Shown in pieces: positions 50,590 through 61,048 of a stretch of 64,000 bases of DNA. The stretch lies in NCBI GenBank assembly GCA_023388175.1, contig JAEWGT010000009.1, positions 1-64,000 on the forward strand. The letters run 5' to 3'. Made by a program: the position numbers and the translations under genes. Each line of letters begins with the position of its first letter. Position 1 is the first letter of the stretch. The DNA is from Pseudomonadota bacterium. GTDB lineage: Bacteria; Pseudomonadota; Alphaproteobacteria; Rhizobiales; Devosiaceae. The notes under the pieces are model-generated. The model worked only from the letters and a program-made list of their open reading frames with translations. It was not told the origin of the DNA and ran no database searches.

Positions 50590-51807
50590 ATGGACGGCAC
50601 CAATTCCCTGCGCAATGGCCCGGACGAGCATGGCCGCTTCGGTATTTACGGCGGACGCTTCGTCGCTGAAACCCTGATGCCGCTGATCCTCGATCTGGAA
50701 CGGGAGTATCGTGCCGCCAAGGCCGATGATGCCTATCTGGCCGAGTTGAAAGACCTTGCGGTCCATTATGTCGGCCGTCCCAGTCCGCTCTATTTCGCCC
50801 AGCGCACTACCGAGCATCTGGGCGGCGCGCGTGTCTATCTCAAGCGCGAAGAGCTCAATCACACCGGCAGCCACAAGATCAACAATTGCCTGGGCCAAAT
50901 TCTCTTGGCCAAGCGCATGGGCAAGACCCGCATCATCGCCGAAACCGGCGCCGGCCAGCATGGCGTGGCCACGGCTACGGTCTGCGCCAAGTTCGACCTG
51001 CCCTGCACCATTTTCATGGGCGCCACCGATGTCGAGCGGCAGATGCCCAACGTCTTGCGCATGAAGATGCTGGGGGCCGAAGTGCGGCCCGTCACTGCCG
51101 GCGCCGGCACGCTCAAGGACGCCATGAACGAGGCCCTGCGCGACTGGGTCACCAATGTCGACACCACCTATTATCTGATCGGCACGGCGGCGGGTCCTCA
51201 TCCCTATCCAGAAATGGTCCGCGATTTTCAGTCCGTCATCGGCACGGAAATCAAGGAGCAGTTCCAGCAGCTGGACGGCAGGCTGCCCGACGCGGTGGTC
51301 GCCTGTGTCGGCGGCGGCTCCAATGCCATCGGCACTTTCCATGCCTTTCTCGATGATGCCGATGTCGCGCTCTATGGCGCTGAGGCCGGCGGTCATGGCG
51401 TCGGGGTCGAAAATGGCCACGCCGCGTCCATGACCGGGGGAAGACCGGGCGTCTTGCACGGCAACCGCACCTATCTCCTGCAGGATGCGGATGGGCAGAT
51501 CCTTGAAGGCCATTCCATCTCGGCCGGCCTCGACTATCCCGGCGTCGGCCCCGAACATTCCTATCTCCATGATACCAGGCGCGTCACCTATGCGCCGATC
51601 ACCGACAATGAGGCGCTGGAGGCATTCCAGCTGCTGACGAAGCTGGAAGGCATCATACCGGCGCTGGAATCCGCCCACGGCCTGGCGCAGCTGATGAAGA
51701 TCGCCCCGACAATGGGCAAGGACCAGTCCATCGTGCTGTGCCTGTCCGGCCGTGGCGACAAGGACGTGGAAAGCGTCGGCAAACATCTGGGACTTCTCAA
51801 GGCATGA
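50590..51807 (+). CDS. trpB: Tryptophan synthase beta chain
   Basis: The 405-residue PLP enzyme has the PLP lysine in KREELNHTGSHKINN, the ETGAGQHGVA loop and the phosphate loop VGGGSNAIG. It joins indole and serine. The start at 50590 follows GAGGAC. The TGA overlaps the ATG of trpA. Confidence 0.98.
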   Translation: MDGTNSLRNGPDEHGRFGIYGGRFVAETLMPLILDLEREYRAAKADDAYLAELKDLAVHYVGRPSPLYFAQRTTEHLGGARVYLKREELNHTGSHKINNCLGQILLAKRMGKTRIIAETGAGQHGVATATVCAKFDLPCTIFMGATDVERQMPNVLRMKMLGAEVRPVTAGAGTLKDAMNEALRDWVTNVDTTYYLIGTAAGPHPYPEMVRDFQSVIGTEIKEQFQQLDGRLPDAVVACVGGGSNAIGTFHAFLDDADVALYGAEAGGHGVGVENGHAASMTGGRPGVLHGNRTYLLQDADGQILEGHSISAGLDYPGVGPEHSYLHDTRRVTYAPITDNEALEAFQLLTKLEGIIPALESAHGLAQLMKIAPTMGKDQSIVLCLSGRGDKDVESVGKHLGLLKA

Positions 51808-52628
51808 CCACCCGTATCGATAGCCGTTTCGCCGCACTCAAGGCTGAGAACCGTCCTGCCCTTGTCACCTATATCATGGGCGGTGACCCCGATCTGGCGA
51901 CCGGTCAGGCCATTCTCGAAGCCCTGCCGCAGGCAGGCGCCGATATTATCGAACTGGGCATGCCCTTTTCCGATCCCATGGCCGATGGCGTTGCCATCCA
52001 GCTGGCGGCCCAGCGGTCGCTGGCGGCTGGGCAGACCATGCTGGGCGTGCTCGGCATGGTGGAAGATTTCCGCCGCAAGGACAACACGACGCCCATCGTG
52101 CTGATGGGCTATTACAACCCGATCTACTCCTTCGGCGTCGATCGCTTCATCGCGGCCGCGAAAGAAGCCGGTGTCGATGGCCTGATCGTCGTCGATCTTC
52201 CGGCGGAAGAAGACGCGGAACTCTGCATTCCTGCCCTCAAGGCCGGGCTTAATTTCATCCGCTTGACCACCCCGACCACCGATGACAGGCGCCTGCCGGT
52301 CGTGCTCGAAAACACATCGGGCTTTGTCTATTACGTCTCGATGAACGGGGTGACCGGCGCGGTGATCAAGTCGCGCGGGGCGGTAGGCGAGGCGGTCGAT
52401 CGCATCAAGAGCCATACCAGCCTGCCCGTCGCGGTTGGATTTGGTATCAAGACCGCCGAGGACGCCGCCGAGATCGGACGCCATGCCGACGGTATCGTGG
52501 TGGGTTCGGTCCTGGTCGATGCCGTGGCGAAGTCGCTGGACAATGGCAAGCCGACCGGGGAGACGGTTTCCGTCGTGCGCGGTCTGGTGGCGGGTCTTGC
52601 TGCCGGGGTGAAGCGGGCCCGCGCCTGA
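51804..52628 (+). CDS. trpA: Tryptophan synthase alpha chain
   Basis: The 274-residue TIM barrel starts at ATG 51804, overlapping trpB (ATGA). It has the catalytic Glu in DIIELGMPFSDPMADG, the Asp in LIVVDLPAEED and the loop-6 GFVYYVSMNGVTG. It cleaves indole-3-glycerol phosphate and passes indole to TrpB. accD follows 110 nt later. Confidence 0.98.
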   Translation: MTTRIDSRFAALKAENRPALVTYIMGGDPDLATGQAILEALPQAGADIIELGMPFSDPMADGVAIQLAAQRSLAAGQTMLGVLGMVEDFRRKDNTTPIVLMGYYNPIYSFGVDRFIAAAKEAGVDGLIVVDLPAEEDAELCIPALKAGLNFIRLTTPTTDDRRLPVVLENTSGFVYYVSMNGVTGAVIKSRGAVGEAVDRIKSHTSLPVAVGFGIKTAEDAAEIGRHADGIVVGSVLVDAVAKSLDNGKPTGETVSVVRGLVAGLAAGVKRARA

Positions 52629-52738
52629 TCTGTCCACAGCCCGGGCATGACCGCTTTGCGAGCCGGTCCGTGCCTGATAAGAATTGCCACAATTGACGAC
52701 TATGTGATCCCGCAAAGATCACCGCGAAAGGCCGCGCC

Positions 52739-53719
52739 ATGAACTGGATCGACAATTTCGTCCGCCCCAAAATCCGCTCGATCCTCAATCCGAAGCGGGA
52801 CACGCCGGAAAATCTATGGGTGAAAGACCCCGAATCCGGGGAAATGGTGTTCTACCGCGACCTCGAGGCCAATCAGTGGGTCGTGCCCAATTCCGGCTAT
52901 CACATGAAGATCAAGCCGGCGGACCGGCTCGCGACCTTTCTCGATGATGGCCAGTATGATCTCGTGCCGGTGCCCTCCGTGCCCGTCGATCCGCTGAAAT
53001 TCCGCGATCAGAAGCGCTATACCGACCGCCTCAAGGAAAGCCGGGCCAAGACCGGCTTTGAGGATTCGGTGATTGTTGCCACCGGCAAGCTCTACGAGCG
53101 CGCCGTCACCGTCGGCATCCAGGATTTCGATTTCATGGGTGGCTCGCTCGGCATGGCGGCCGGGCAGGGCATCATTACCGGGCTTGAAACTGCCCTGCGC
53201 CTGAAGACACCCTTCGTGCTGTTCGTCGCTTCCGGCGGCGCCCGCATGCAGGAAGGCGTTTTGTCGCTGATGCAGATGCCGCGCACCACCGTGGCCGTGC
53301 TGCGCCTGCGCGAAGCGGGCCTGCCCTTCTTCGTGGTTCTCACCAATCCCACGACCGGCGGCGTCACAGCCTCCTATGCGATGATCGGAGACGTTCATCT
53401 GGCGGAGCCAGGAGCCCTGATTGGCTTTGCGGGACAGCGCGTGATCGAGCAGACCATCCGCGAAAAACTGCCCAAGGGCTTCCAGCGGTCCGAATATCTC
53501 TACAGCCACGGCATGGTCGATATGGTCGTCCATCGCCACAATCTGCGCTCCACCATCGGCTCACTGGCGGCGATCCTCACCAAGGCGCCACCCAATGACG
53601 CGATCACCGCCACCAGCACCAAGGCGATCACTGCTCAGGCCAGCCTGCGCGATGCAGCCGTCGCCGCCGAAGGCGATGACGATATCGAGCCGCCTGCCGC
53701 AGCGGCCCACGCCGAATAA
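52739..53719 (+). CDS. accD: Acetyl-CoA carboxylase carboxyltransferase beta subunit, zinc-ribbon cysteines absent
   Basis: The 326-residue crotonase-fold protein carries the AccD blocks ASGGARMQEGVLSLMQM and LTNPTTGGVTASYAM. In the N-terminal ribbon the four cysteines seen in E. coli AccD are all missing: the region reads WVKDPESGEMVF (D30, S33) and WVVPNSGYHMKI (V49, S52). The fold may be retained without zinc. It transfers the carboxyl from biotin to acetyl-CoA for fatty-acid synthesis. folC, its usual downstream neighbour, has been moved elsewhere. The C-terminus is a long Ala/Glu tail. Confidence 0.94.
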   Translation: MNWIDNFVRPKIRSILNPKRDTPENLWVKDPESGEMVFYRDLEANQWVVPNSGYHMKIKPADRLATFLDDGQYDLVPVPSVPVDPLKFRDQKRYTDRLKESRAKTGFEDSVIVATGKLYERAVTVGIQDFDFMGGSLGMAAGQGIITGLETALRLKTPFVLFVASGGARMQEGVLSLMQMPRTTVAVLRLREAGLPFFVVLTNPTTGGVTASYAMIGDVHLAEPGALIGFAGQRVIEQTIREKLPKGFQRSEYLYSHGMVDMVVHRHNLRSTIGSLAAILTKAPPNDAITATSTKAITAQASLRDAAVAAEGDDDIEPPAAAAHAE

Positions 53720-53767
53720 GTCCCTGCAAGCTGGACAAGAAGGGCGCCTGCCTTTCTTATCCGGCGC

Positions 53768-54460
53768 ATGGACACACAAGCCCGATTCCCTGATGTGATG
53801 CTGCTGGCCGCCGGGCTTGGTACCCGGCTGCGCCCGCTGACCGACACGCTGCCTAAACCGCTTGTGCCGGTGGGCGGGGTGCCACTGATCGAACGGGTCA
53901 TGGCCAATGCGCGCCAGGAGGGGGCGAAACGCTTCGCGGCCAATGCCCATTACCGCGCCGATCAACTGCTCGCCCATTTCGGCGGCCTGCTCAAGGTCAA
54001 CCGCGAGGAGGTGCTGCTGGACACGGGCGGCGGCGTCAAGGCGGCCTTGCCCATGCTGCATTCCGACCCCTTCTTCGTGATGAATACCGACGCGTTCTGG
54101 TATCCCGGCGCCGACAGGCCGCTCGCCCGCATGTGCGCGCGTTATGGCGGGGAACGCGACATCGTGCTGCTTTGTGTCCAGCCGCACCGTGCTCATGGCT
54201 TCACCCGTAGCCATGATTTCTGCCTCGATCCTGCCGGGCAGGTGACCCGCGACTATGGCGCTCCGGTGATCTATGGCGGGGTCGCGCTGCTTGGCAAATC
54301 CCTCTTCAACGAGACGTCCGATGGCGCCTTTTCGCTGAACCTGCTGTTCGATGCAGCGCTTGAGGATGAGCGATTGTTCGGCGTTGTGCTGGATGCCGAC
54401 TGGTTTCACGTTGGCGATGCGGCCGGCCTTGCTGCTGCCGAAAAGGCCTTGCCCGCATGA
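53768..54460 (+). CDS. Sugar-1-phosphate nucleotidyltransferase, MurU-like
   Basis: The 230-residue protein has the NTP-transferase signature LLAAGLGTRLRPLTDTLPKP and VGGVPLIERV, and the metal Asp in FFVMNTDAFW. In this order such a gene, beside a kinase AmgK and before addB, is the MurNAc-1-phosphate uridylyltransferase of cell-wall recycling. The kinase is not seen here between accD and this gene. Its TGA overlaps the ATG of addB. Confidence 0.87.
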   Translation: MDTQARFPDVMLLAAGLGTRLRPLTDTLPKPLVPVGGVPLIERVMANARQEGAKRFAANAHYRADQLLAHFGGLLKVNREEVLLDTGGGVKAALPMLHSDPFFVMNTDAFWYPGADRPLARMCARYGGERDIVLLCVQPHRAHGFTRSHDFCLDPAGQVTRDYGAPVIYGGVALLGKSLFNETSDGAFSLNLLFDAALEDERLFGVVLDADWFHVGDAAGLAAAEKALPA

Positions 54461-57400
54461 GCCTGTTCTCCATCGAGCCGTCGGTGCCCTTCCTGCCCTG
54501 TCTTGCCGCGGCGGTCATGGATGGGCGCTTGCTGGGCGATTGGGACCGCAGCGGGCCATTCTGGCTGAGCGATGTCACCATCATCGTGCCGACCCAACGC
54601 GCCCGGCGGACGCTGGCCGAAGCCTTTTCCAGCCACCCCGATTTCACTGGCCTGCTTCCCGATATCCGCACTTTTGGCGGCGAGGAGACCGACGAAGAGC
54701 CTTTCCTGCCGCCCTTCGAGGCGCCTGCCTTGCCGCGCCCGGTCACCCGGCTGATGCGGCGGCTGACCCTTTCACATCTGGTGGCCCAATGGGCCCGCTC
54801 GACGCGCGGGCGGCTGGCCTTTTCCACCCCACCCACCGCCGCCGAAATCTTCTCCATGGCGGAATCCCTTGGCCATGTAATCGATGATCTGCTGATCGAA
54901 GAGCGGTCACCTGCCGACATAAGGGCCATCGGCACGGATCTCGCGCAGGAACTGGGTGAGTATTGGCAGCAAACGCTGGAATTTCTCGATATCGCCCTGA
55001 CCGCATGGCCCGAAATACTGAAGGCTCTTAACCAGAGCGATATTGCAGCATTGCGGGGCGCAAGGCTTGACCGCCAGGCTGTGGCGGCGACGCATCTTTA
55101 TGGAGAGCGTCCGGTTATCGCCGCAGGGTCCACCGGCTCCATCCCGGCAACGGCGCGCCTGCTCGCCGCTATCGCCGCGCTGCCGCGTGGCGTTGTGGTC
55201 CTGCCGGGGCTCGACATGGCCATGTCCGCCGAAACCCTGGCCGCCCTGCGGCGGGAGGACGACAATCCGCATGGCCATCCCCAATATGGCCTATCCCGTC
55301 TGCTGAAGGTCCTGGGGGCGCGTCTGGATGAGGTCACCGAATTATGCCCCAGTCCCCAGGACCGCACCGCCCTGGTCAATCATGCGCTGGCACTGACCGG
55401 GGATACCGCGCTCTGGGCCGGGCAACGGCTTGAGCCTGCCGCGCTCGATGCGGCGCTGTCGAATGTGTCGATCATCGCGGCACGCAATGAGGATGAGCAA
55501 GCCCGCGCCATCGCGCTGGCCGGCCGCGCCGCCCTCGCCGAGGGCAAATCGGTCGGTATCGTCACCCCGGACCGCAATCTGGCGCGGCGCATTGCGGCCG
55601 AGCTGAAGCGCTTCGCCATTCATGTCGATGACGCTGCCGGCGCGCCGCTCTTCCATTCCCCGGCAGGGCGGCTGGCCCGACAGGTGCTGAGTCTGGCGGT
55701 CAATCATTGCGCGCCGGTGGATCTCATGGCGCTGCTGCGCAATCGCGCCGTCGGCTTCGGTGCGGATCGCCTGGAGATTGCGGAGGCCGCCAATCTTCTG
55801 GATCTGCGCCTGCTGCGTGGCCAGCGCCCCGGCCCGGGGATTGCAGGTCTCAGGGCTCTGCTCGCAGTGCGCATGGCCGAGGCTTCCAAAAGCCGGCGAA
55901 AGCCGATTGACCCCAAGGACGGACAGGCTATTTCCGGCCTGTTCGACAGGCTCGAAACCGCTCTCGCACCGATCATAAACAGACTGCAGGACGAGCAGAT
56001 GGACGCTTCGGGCCTGGCCATCGCGTTGCAGGCCAGTGTCGAGGCGGTCAGCGCCGGCGCGCAGCTCCATGGCCGCGAAGAGCTGTCGCGCTGGGCCGCG
56101 GAAATGTCCGAACTGGCCGGGCAGGGCCATCGCTTTGGACCCTTCGGCCTCGATGAAGTGCTTTTTGCGCTGATGGATGGGTTCGATGTGCGCAATCACG
56201 AACAGCGGCGCGACGACATCGCCATCTGGGGCCAGTTGGAAGCACGGCTGATGAGCCCGGACCTGCTGATTCTGGGCGCGCTCAATGAAGACAAATGGCC
56301 CGGCCCCGCCGATCCCGGCCCCTGGCTCAGCCGCGGCATGCGTCTTGCCGCCGGGCTGGAGCCGCCCGAACGCATGCAGGGCCTTGCTGCCCACGATTTT
56401 GCGCAGGCCATGGGCAATGGCGCGGTTATCATCGCCTATGCCGATCGCATCGGCGCGAGCCCGGCACTGCCCTCCCGGCTGGTACAGCGGCTCGATGCCT
56501 TTATCGGGGACGAACAGTCCGGTTTGCTGCGCCAACGCGGTCAGCTTTGGCGCGATATGGCGCGGCAACTCGATGCTGTCGCCTATGTCAAACCGGCCCC
56601 CCGTCCTGCACCCAATCCGCCGCTTGTGCCGCGCCTGACCAGGCTCTCGGTCACCGAGATCGAGACGCTGATGCGCTCGCCCTACGATCTTTATGCCAAG
56701 CATGTGCTGCGCCTGCGCCCGCTCGACGCCCTGGGTGAAGACCCTGACGCACGGGAGCGCGGCACCATCATCCATGCCATCTTCGCGCGTTTCGTCAATG
56801 AAGGGCACGACGTGATGGCGCCGCAAGCCCTTGGCACCATTATGCAGATCGCCAATGAGGAATTTGCCGGGCTCGACATGGTCGGAGAGCGCCGCGATAT
56901 CTGGCTGCGGCGCTTTGAAACGGCGGCCAGCCAGTTCCTCGACTTCGAGCGTGGGCGCAACGGATCGGTGCGGGCCCGGCACGCCGAAATTCGGGGTGAA
57001 TGGTCCGTCCCGCTGGGCGACGGCTTTCTTGTCACTGGCGAGGCCGACCGGATCGATCTGCTCGGCGATGGCAGTCTGGAAATCCTTGATTTTAAAACCG
57101 GATCACCGCCGAGCCCGGCCAGCATGAAGGCGTTTGAAGCCCCGCAACTGCCGGTTGAGGCATTGATGGCCAAGGCGGGTGCCATGCAAAATATCGACCC
57201 CGCCGCGTCCTCGGCGCTGACCTATATCAAGATCGGACTGGGCCCCGACGCGTTCAAGCCCAGCGCCTTTGCCCTTGCCGAGGGCATGGATGTCATGGCC
57301 GCCGCCGATGAAATCTGGCGGCGCATGCAAGGCCATATCGATTTTTTCCTGCTGCGCGAAACACCAATGCCGGCACGTCTCCTGCCGCTAAAAACCCAAA

Positions 57401-57474
57401 GATTTGCAGGGCCTTATGACCATCTTGCCCGCCTCGCCGAATGGACTGCCGTGGATGGGGAGGATGAGGCGTGA
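54457..57474 (+). CDS. addB: Double-strand break repair protein AddB
   Basis: The 1005-residue protein has no intact Walker A (TIIVPTQRARRTLAEAF) but a full C-terminal RecB-family nuclease: RGTIIHAIFARF and LEILDFKTGSPPS (Asp and Lys). This is the alphaproteobacterial AddB. It resects ends with AddA before RecA loading. Its start overlaps the previous stop and its TGA overlaps the GTG of addA, so the genes are translationally coupled. Confidence 0.95.
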   Translation: MSLFSIEPSVPFLPCLAAAVMDGRLLGDWDRSGPFWLSDVTIIVPTQRARRTLAEAFSSHPDFTGLLPDIRTFGGEETDEEPFLPPFEAPALPRPVTRLMRRLTLSHLVAQWARSTRGRLAFSTPPTAAEIFSMAESLGHVIDDLLIEERSPADIRAIGTDLAQELGEYWQQTLEFLDIALTAWPEILKALNQSDIAALRGARLDRQAVAATHLYGERPVIAAGSTGSIPATARLLAAIAALPRGVVVLPGLDMAMSAETLAALRREDDNPHGHPQYGLSRLLKVLGARLDEVTELCPSPQDRTALVNHALALTGDTALWAGQRLEPAALDAALSNVSIIAARNEDEQARAIALAGRAALAEGKSVGIVTPDRNLARRIAAELKRFAIHVDDAAGAPLFHSPAGRLARQVLSLAVNHCAPVDLMALLRNRAVGFGADRLEIAEAANLLDLRLLRGQRPGPGIAGLRALLAVRMAEASKSRRKPIDPKDGQAISGLFDRLETALAPIINRLQDEQMDASGLAIALQASVEAVSAGAQLHGREELSRWAAEMSELAGQGHRFGPFGLDEVLFALMDGFDVRNHEQRRDDIAIWGQLEARLMSPDLLILGALNEDKWPGPADPGPWLSRGMRLAAGLEPPERMQGLAAHDFAQAMGNGAVIIAYADRIGASPALPSRLVQRLDAFIGDEQSGLLRQRGQLWRDMARQLDAVAYVKPAPRPAPNPPLVPRLTRLSVTEIETLMRSPYDLYAKHVLRLRPLDALGEDPDARERGTIIHAIFARFVNEGHDVMAPQALGTIMQIANEEFAGLDMVGERRDIWLRRFETAASQFLDFERGRNGSVRARHAEIRGEWSVPLGDGFLVTGEADRIDLLGDGSLEILDFKTGSPPSPASMKAFEAPQLPVEALMAKAGAMQNIDPAASSALTYIKIGLGPDAFKPSAFALAEGMDVMAAADEIWRRMQGHIDFFLLRETPMPARLLPLKTQRFAGPYDHLARLAEWTAVDGEDEA

Positions 57475-60400
57475 GCGATCGCGGTGAGGTCAAACCGCCT
57501 TTCGATACCGTGGCCAGTCAGGCGCGGGCCAGCGACCCGGATTATTCGATCTGGGTGGAGGCCAATGCCGGCTCGGGCAAGACCTATGTGCTTACCCACC
57601 GCGTCTTGAGGCTTTTATTGGCCGGGACGCGGCCGCAATCCATTCTCTGCCTGACCTATACCAAGGCGGCGGCGGCCGAGATGCGCAAGCGCGTCGGGGC
57701 CCGGCTGGCGCAATGGGCTGTGGCCGACGAGGCGGCTTTATATAAGGATGTCAGGGGCTTGGTGGGCTCTGCCCCCGCCCCCGAAATGCTCCGCGACGCG
57801 CGGACACTGTTCGCCCGCGCACTTGAAACGCCGGGTGGGCTGCGCATCCTGACCATCCACGCCTTTTGCGAGGCGGTGCTGCATCGCTTCCCCATCGAGG
57901 CCGGAGTGCCCTTTGACTTTTCCGTCATCGAGGATGACCAGCAGGTCCAGATGGTGCTGTCGGCGCGGGAAAGCGTTTTGGCCGAGGGGCTTAGGGGCGG
58001 GGCGCATGCCGGAGCGGTGGAGGTGCTGTTCGGGTTGATGAGCGACGATGCCCTTGCCAAGGCCATCAATTCGGCGCTCTCGGAAGGCGCGCGGCTCAAA
58101 CCGCTGCTTGTCGACATTCCCGCCGCGAAACAGCGCCTGCGCGATCTGGCCAAGGTCAAGGACAGCGCCGAGAGTGTCCGTCAGGGGTTTGTCGCTGGCA
58201 CACTGTTAACGCCGAGCGTGCTCAAAACGCTGGTAAGCTGCCTTAACGGCAATCCGGACGGCAATTCACGCTGCGCCGACCTGCTGGCGCGGCTCGATCC
58301 CGACAATCCGACCCTCGAAGGTCTGCGCGCCGCCTTTTTTACCGGCAAGGGCGAACCCCGCTCGCGGCTTATGGTCAAGAAGGAAGTGGAGACCTGGCCC
58401 GATCTGCACGATCTGCTCATTGCCGAGCAGGAGCGGTTGGTCGAGCTTGACGCGCAATTGAACGGAGCGCTGCTGGTGGCGCGCAGCGAAGCGGTGCTGG
58501 ATGTGGTGGCAGCGATCAGGGCGCGCTACGAGGACGAAAAGCGCCGGCATGCCCTGCTCGACTTCGATGATCTCGTCGAAAAGCTCGGTGATCTGTTCGA
58601 CAATGCCCAAATGGCGCCCTGGGTGCAGTATAAGCTCGATGCCGGGATCGACCATATTCTGGTCGACGAAAGCCAGGACACCAATGCGCGCCAGTGGCGG
58701 GTGGTGAAGGCTCTGGCCGCTGAATTTTTCTCCGGCGATGGCGCGGTGGACCGGCCACGCTCCATCTTCGCCGTGGGCGATCAGAAACAGTCGATCTATT
58801 CTTTCCAGGGCGCGCAGCCGGTTCTGTTCGGGGAAACCGGACTGGACATGGCCCAGCGCGCCAAGGCCTCGGCAAAGCCCTTTGCGCGTGTGCCGCTCCA
58901 TACCAGTTTCCGTACGCTCAAGACCATTCTGGACGCGGTGGACCGCGTGACCAGCCGCGAAGACATCAGGATCGCCCTGCTGTCGGCCGAAAAGGTGGGC
59001 CATGAGGCAGCGCGTATTCAGCAGGGCGGTTCGGTAACGCTCTGGCCCCCCATTCAGGATGCAAAGGCCGAGCGCGACAGCGACCAATGGCCGAAGGAGC
59101 CGGTGGAAGCCGAGCAGAGCGCGGTGCGGCAGGTGGCCTTGCGCATAGCCGGTGAAATCCGGAATTGGATCGACACGGGCAGGGTGCTCGGACAGCGGGG
59201 CAGGGCGGTTACGGCAGACGATGTGCTGGTTCTGGTGCAGAAACGCGGCGCCTTCTTTCAGGAAATCATCCGCGCCCTGCGCGCCGAAAACCTGCCGACG
59301 CCGGGCGCCGACCGGCTGGCGGTAACCGGCCACATCGCCGTGCTCGACCTTCTGGCGCTGATCGATGTGCTGCTCAACCCCGCTGACGACCTGCAACTGG
59401 CGTCCCTGCTGCGCTCGCCGCTTTTCGACATATCGGAAGACGATCTCTACCTTTTGGCCCATGGGCGGGGTGACAGGAGCCTCCATGCGGCACTTCTGGC
59501 GTCGGCCCTTCCAGCGGCCCAGGTTGCGGCCGGCAAACTGTCCAGGTGGCGCAGCCAGCTCGACATGGAGCGGCCCTTCGAATTCCTGGCCGGTCTGCTT
59601 TATGCCGAAGGCGGCTTGCAGCGCTTCCACAGCAGGCTGGGCACCGAGGTCGATGAAGTGCTGTCCGAACTGCTGGAACTGGCGCTGGCGCATGAACAGG
59701 GCGGGCAACCCTCGCTGCAGGGCTTTGCAGTCGATATGCGCCGCCGTTCGGTGACCATCAAGCGTGAACTGGCCGAAAGCGGCGGCGGTGTGCGGGTGAT
59801 GACCGTGCATGGGGCCAAGGGGCTCGAAGCGCCAATTGTCATTCTCGCCGATGCGACGGCAAAACCCTCCGCGCAGATGACCGGCAAGCCGGTCTATGTG
59901 CTCGATACCGCGCCCGGACCGCTATTGGTTCAGGCTTCTGCCAAAGCACAGCATGTCGCGGCGACCCTGCCGATCAAGGAAGCCGCCGACGCGGCCTTGG
60001 CCGAGGAATACTGGCGCAGGCTCTATGTTGCCATGACCCGCGCCGAGGACGAGCTTTATGTCACCGGGGCGCTCAGCGCCGGGTCCAAAGTGGAAACCCA
60101 GCTCGAGGGCAGCTGGTATCAGGCCGTGGAACAGGCGCTTGCTTCCGACCTGACCGATCTTCACGATGCCGGCGGCAATGTCGCTGCCAGAATCTATCCT
60201 AGTGTGAACGAGCCGGTGCATCTGGGCGGCGCGGTGCATCCGACGCCCGCCGCTATCCAGATGAGTGCTGATTCTGTGCCCGAACCCATTGTGGAGCCGC
60301 TGGTTTCGCCTTCGCGCGCCGGGGAGGCGACGGGGACGCAGCCCATTCTGCAAAGCCTTGCCGAACAGGCCCGCGACGCCGAAGGCGCGCGCAAGCAGGG

Positions 60401-60905
60401 GCTGGCGCTCCATGCGCTGCTGCAGCATCTGGGCAAGGTGCAGCGTGATGATTGGGAAAGGGTCATGCCGCGCGCCCTTGAGGCATTGCTGCCGGACTAT
60501 CCCGCGCGCCACGCTGCCATGGCGGCCAAGGCGATGTCCATCCTGAACCGGCCCGAACTCAGCCACCTGTTCGGGCCCAATAGCCGCGCCGAAGTGCCCT
60601 TTCTGATGCCGGCCCTGCGCCGGGGCGAAAGGGTGCGCCTGCATGGCCGGGTGGACTGCCTTGTGGTTGACGAGGGGGGCGTGTTGGTGGTCGATTACAA
60701 ATCCGACGCACAGGCGCCATCCCGCCCTGAAGACGTGCCGCCCGGCTATCTGACGCAATTGGGGCTTTATGCGCTGGTTGCAGGCCAGCTGTTCCCGGGC
60801 CGTCCCGTTTCGGCGGCGATCCTGTGGACAGAGTTGGAAACATTGATGAATTTGCCGCCCGCGCTGCTCCGGCAGGCGCGGTCGGACTTTACTCTCGGGC
60901 ACTAG
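57471..60905 (+). CDS. addA: Double-strand break repair helicase-nuclease AddA
   Basis: The 1144-residue UvrD/Rep-type helicase begins at GTG 57471. It has Walker A EANAGSGKTYVLTHRVLRLL, motif Ia LCLTYTKAAAAEM, motif II HILVDESQDTNARQW, motif III FAVGDQKQSIYSFQGA, motif V MTVHGAKGLEAPIVILADAT, and a C-terminal nuclease motif LVVDYKSDA. It forms AddAB, the RecBCD counterpart. trxA follows, the usual order. Confidence 0.97.
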   Translation: MSDRGEVKPPFDTVASQARASDPDYSIWVEANAGSGKTYVLTHRVLRLLLAGTRPQSILCLTYTKAAAAEMRKRVGARLAQWAVADEAALYKDVRGLVGSAPAPEMLRDARTLFARALETPGGLRILTIHAFCEAVLHRFPIEAGVPFDFSVIEDDQQVQMVLSARESVLAEGLRGGAHAGAVEVLFGLMSDDALAKAINSALSEGARLKPLLVDIPAAKQRLRDLAKVKDSAESVRQGFVAGTLLTPSVLKTLVSCLNGNPDGNSRCADLLARLDPDNPTLEGLRAAFFTGKGEPRSRLMVKKEVETWPDLHDLLIAEQERLVELDAQLNGALLVARSEAVLDVVAAIRARYEDEKRRHALLDFDDLVEKLGDLFDNAQMAPWVQYKLDAGIDHILVDESQDTNARQWRVVKALAAEFFSGDGAVDRPRSIFAVGDQKQSIYSFQGAQPVLFGETGLDMAQRAKASAKPFARVPLHTSFRTLKTILDAVDRVTSREDIRIALLSAEKVGHEAARIQQGGSVTLWPPIQDAKAERDSDQWPKEPVEAEQSAVRQVALRIAGEIRNWIDTGRVLGQRGRAVTADDVLVLVQKRGAFFQEIIRALRAENLPTPGADRLAVTGHIAVLDLLALIDVLLNPADDLQLASLLRSPLFDISEDDLYLLAHGRGDRSLHAALLASALPAAQVAAGKLSRWRSQLDMERPFEFLAGLLYAEGGLQRFHSRLGTEVDEVLSELLELALAHEQGGQPSLQGFAVDMRRRSVTIKRELAESGGGVRVMTVHGAKGLEAPIVILADATAKPSAQMTGKPVYVLDTAPGPLLVQASAKAQHVAATLPIKEAADAALAEEYWRRLYVAMTRAEDELYVTGALSAGSKVETQLEGSWYQAVEQALASDLTDLHDAGGNVAARIYPSVNEPVHLGGAVHPTPAAIQMSADSVPEPIVEPLVSPSRAGEATGTQPILQSLAEQARDAEGARKQGLALHALLQHLGKVQRDDWERVMPRALEALLPDYPARHAAMAAKAMSILNRPELSHLFGPNSRAEVPFLMPALRRGERVRLHGRVDCLVVDEGGVLVVDYKSDAQAPSRPEDVPPGYLTQLGLYALVAGQLFPGRPVSAAILWTELETLMNLPPALLRQARSDFTLGH

Positions 60906-61048
60906 GGGCTTGAACCGGGGCTGGACTCTCCCCAGCTTTGGGAGCAAAGACACCGCCGCTTGCCGGCCCCGCGCGACCGGCACTGAAATTTCTGCGCTGC
61001 TCAGGCCCCGGCGGGGCGGTGCAGCGTTCCATAGGAAGGCATGAGACC

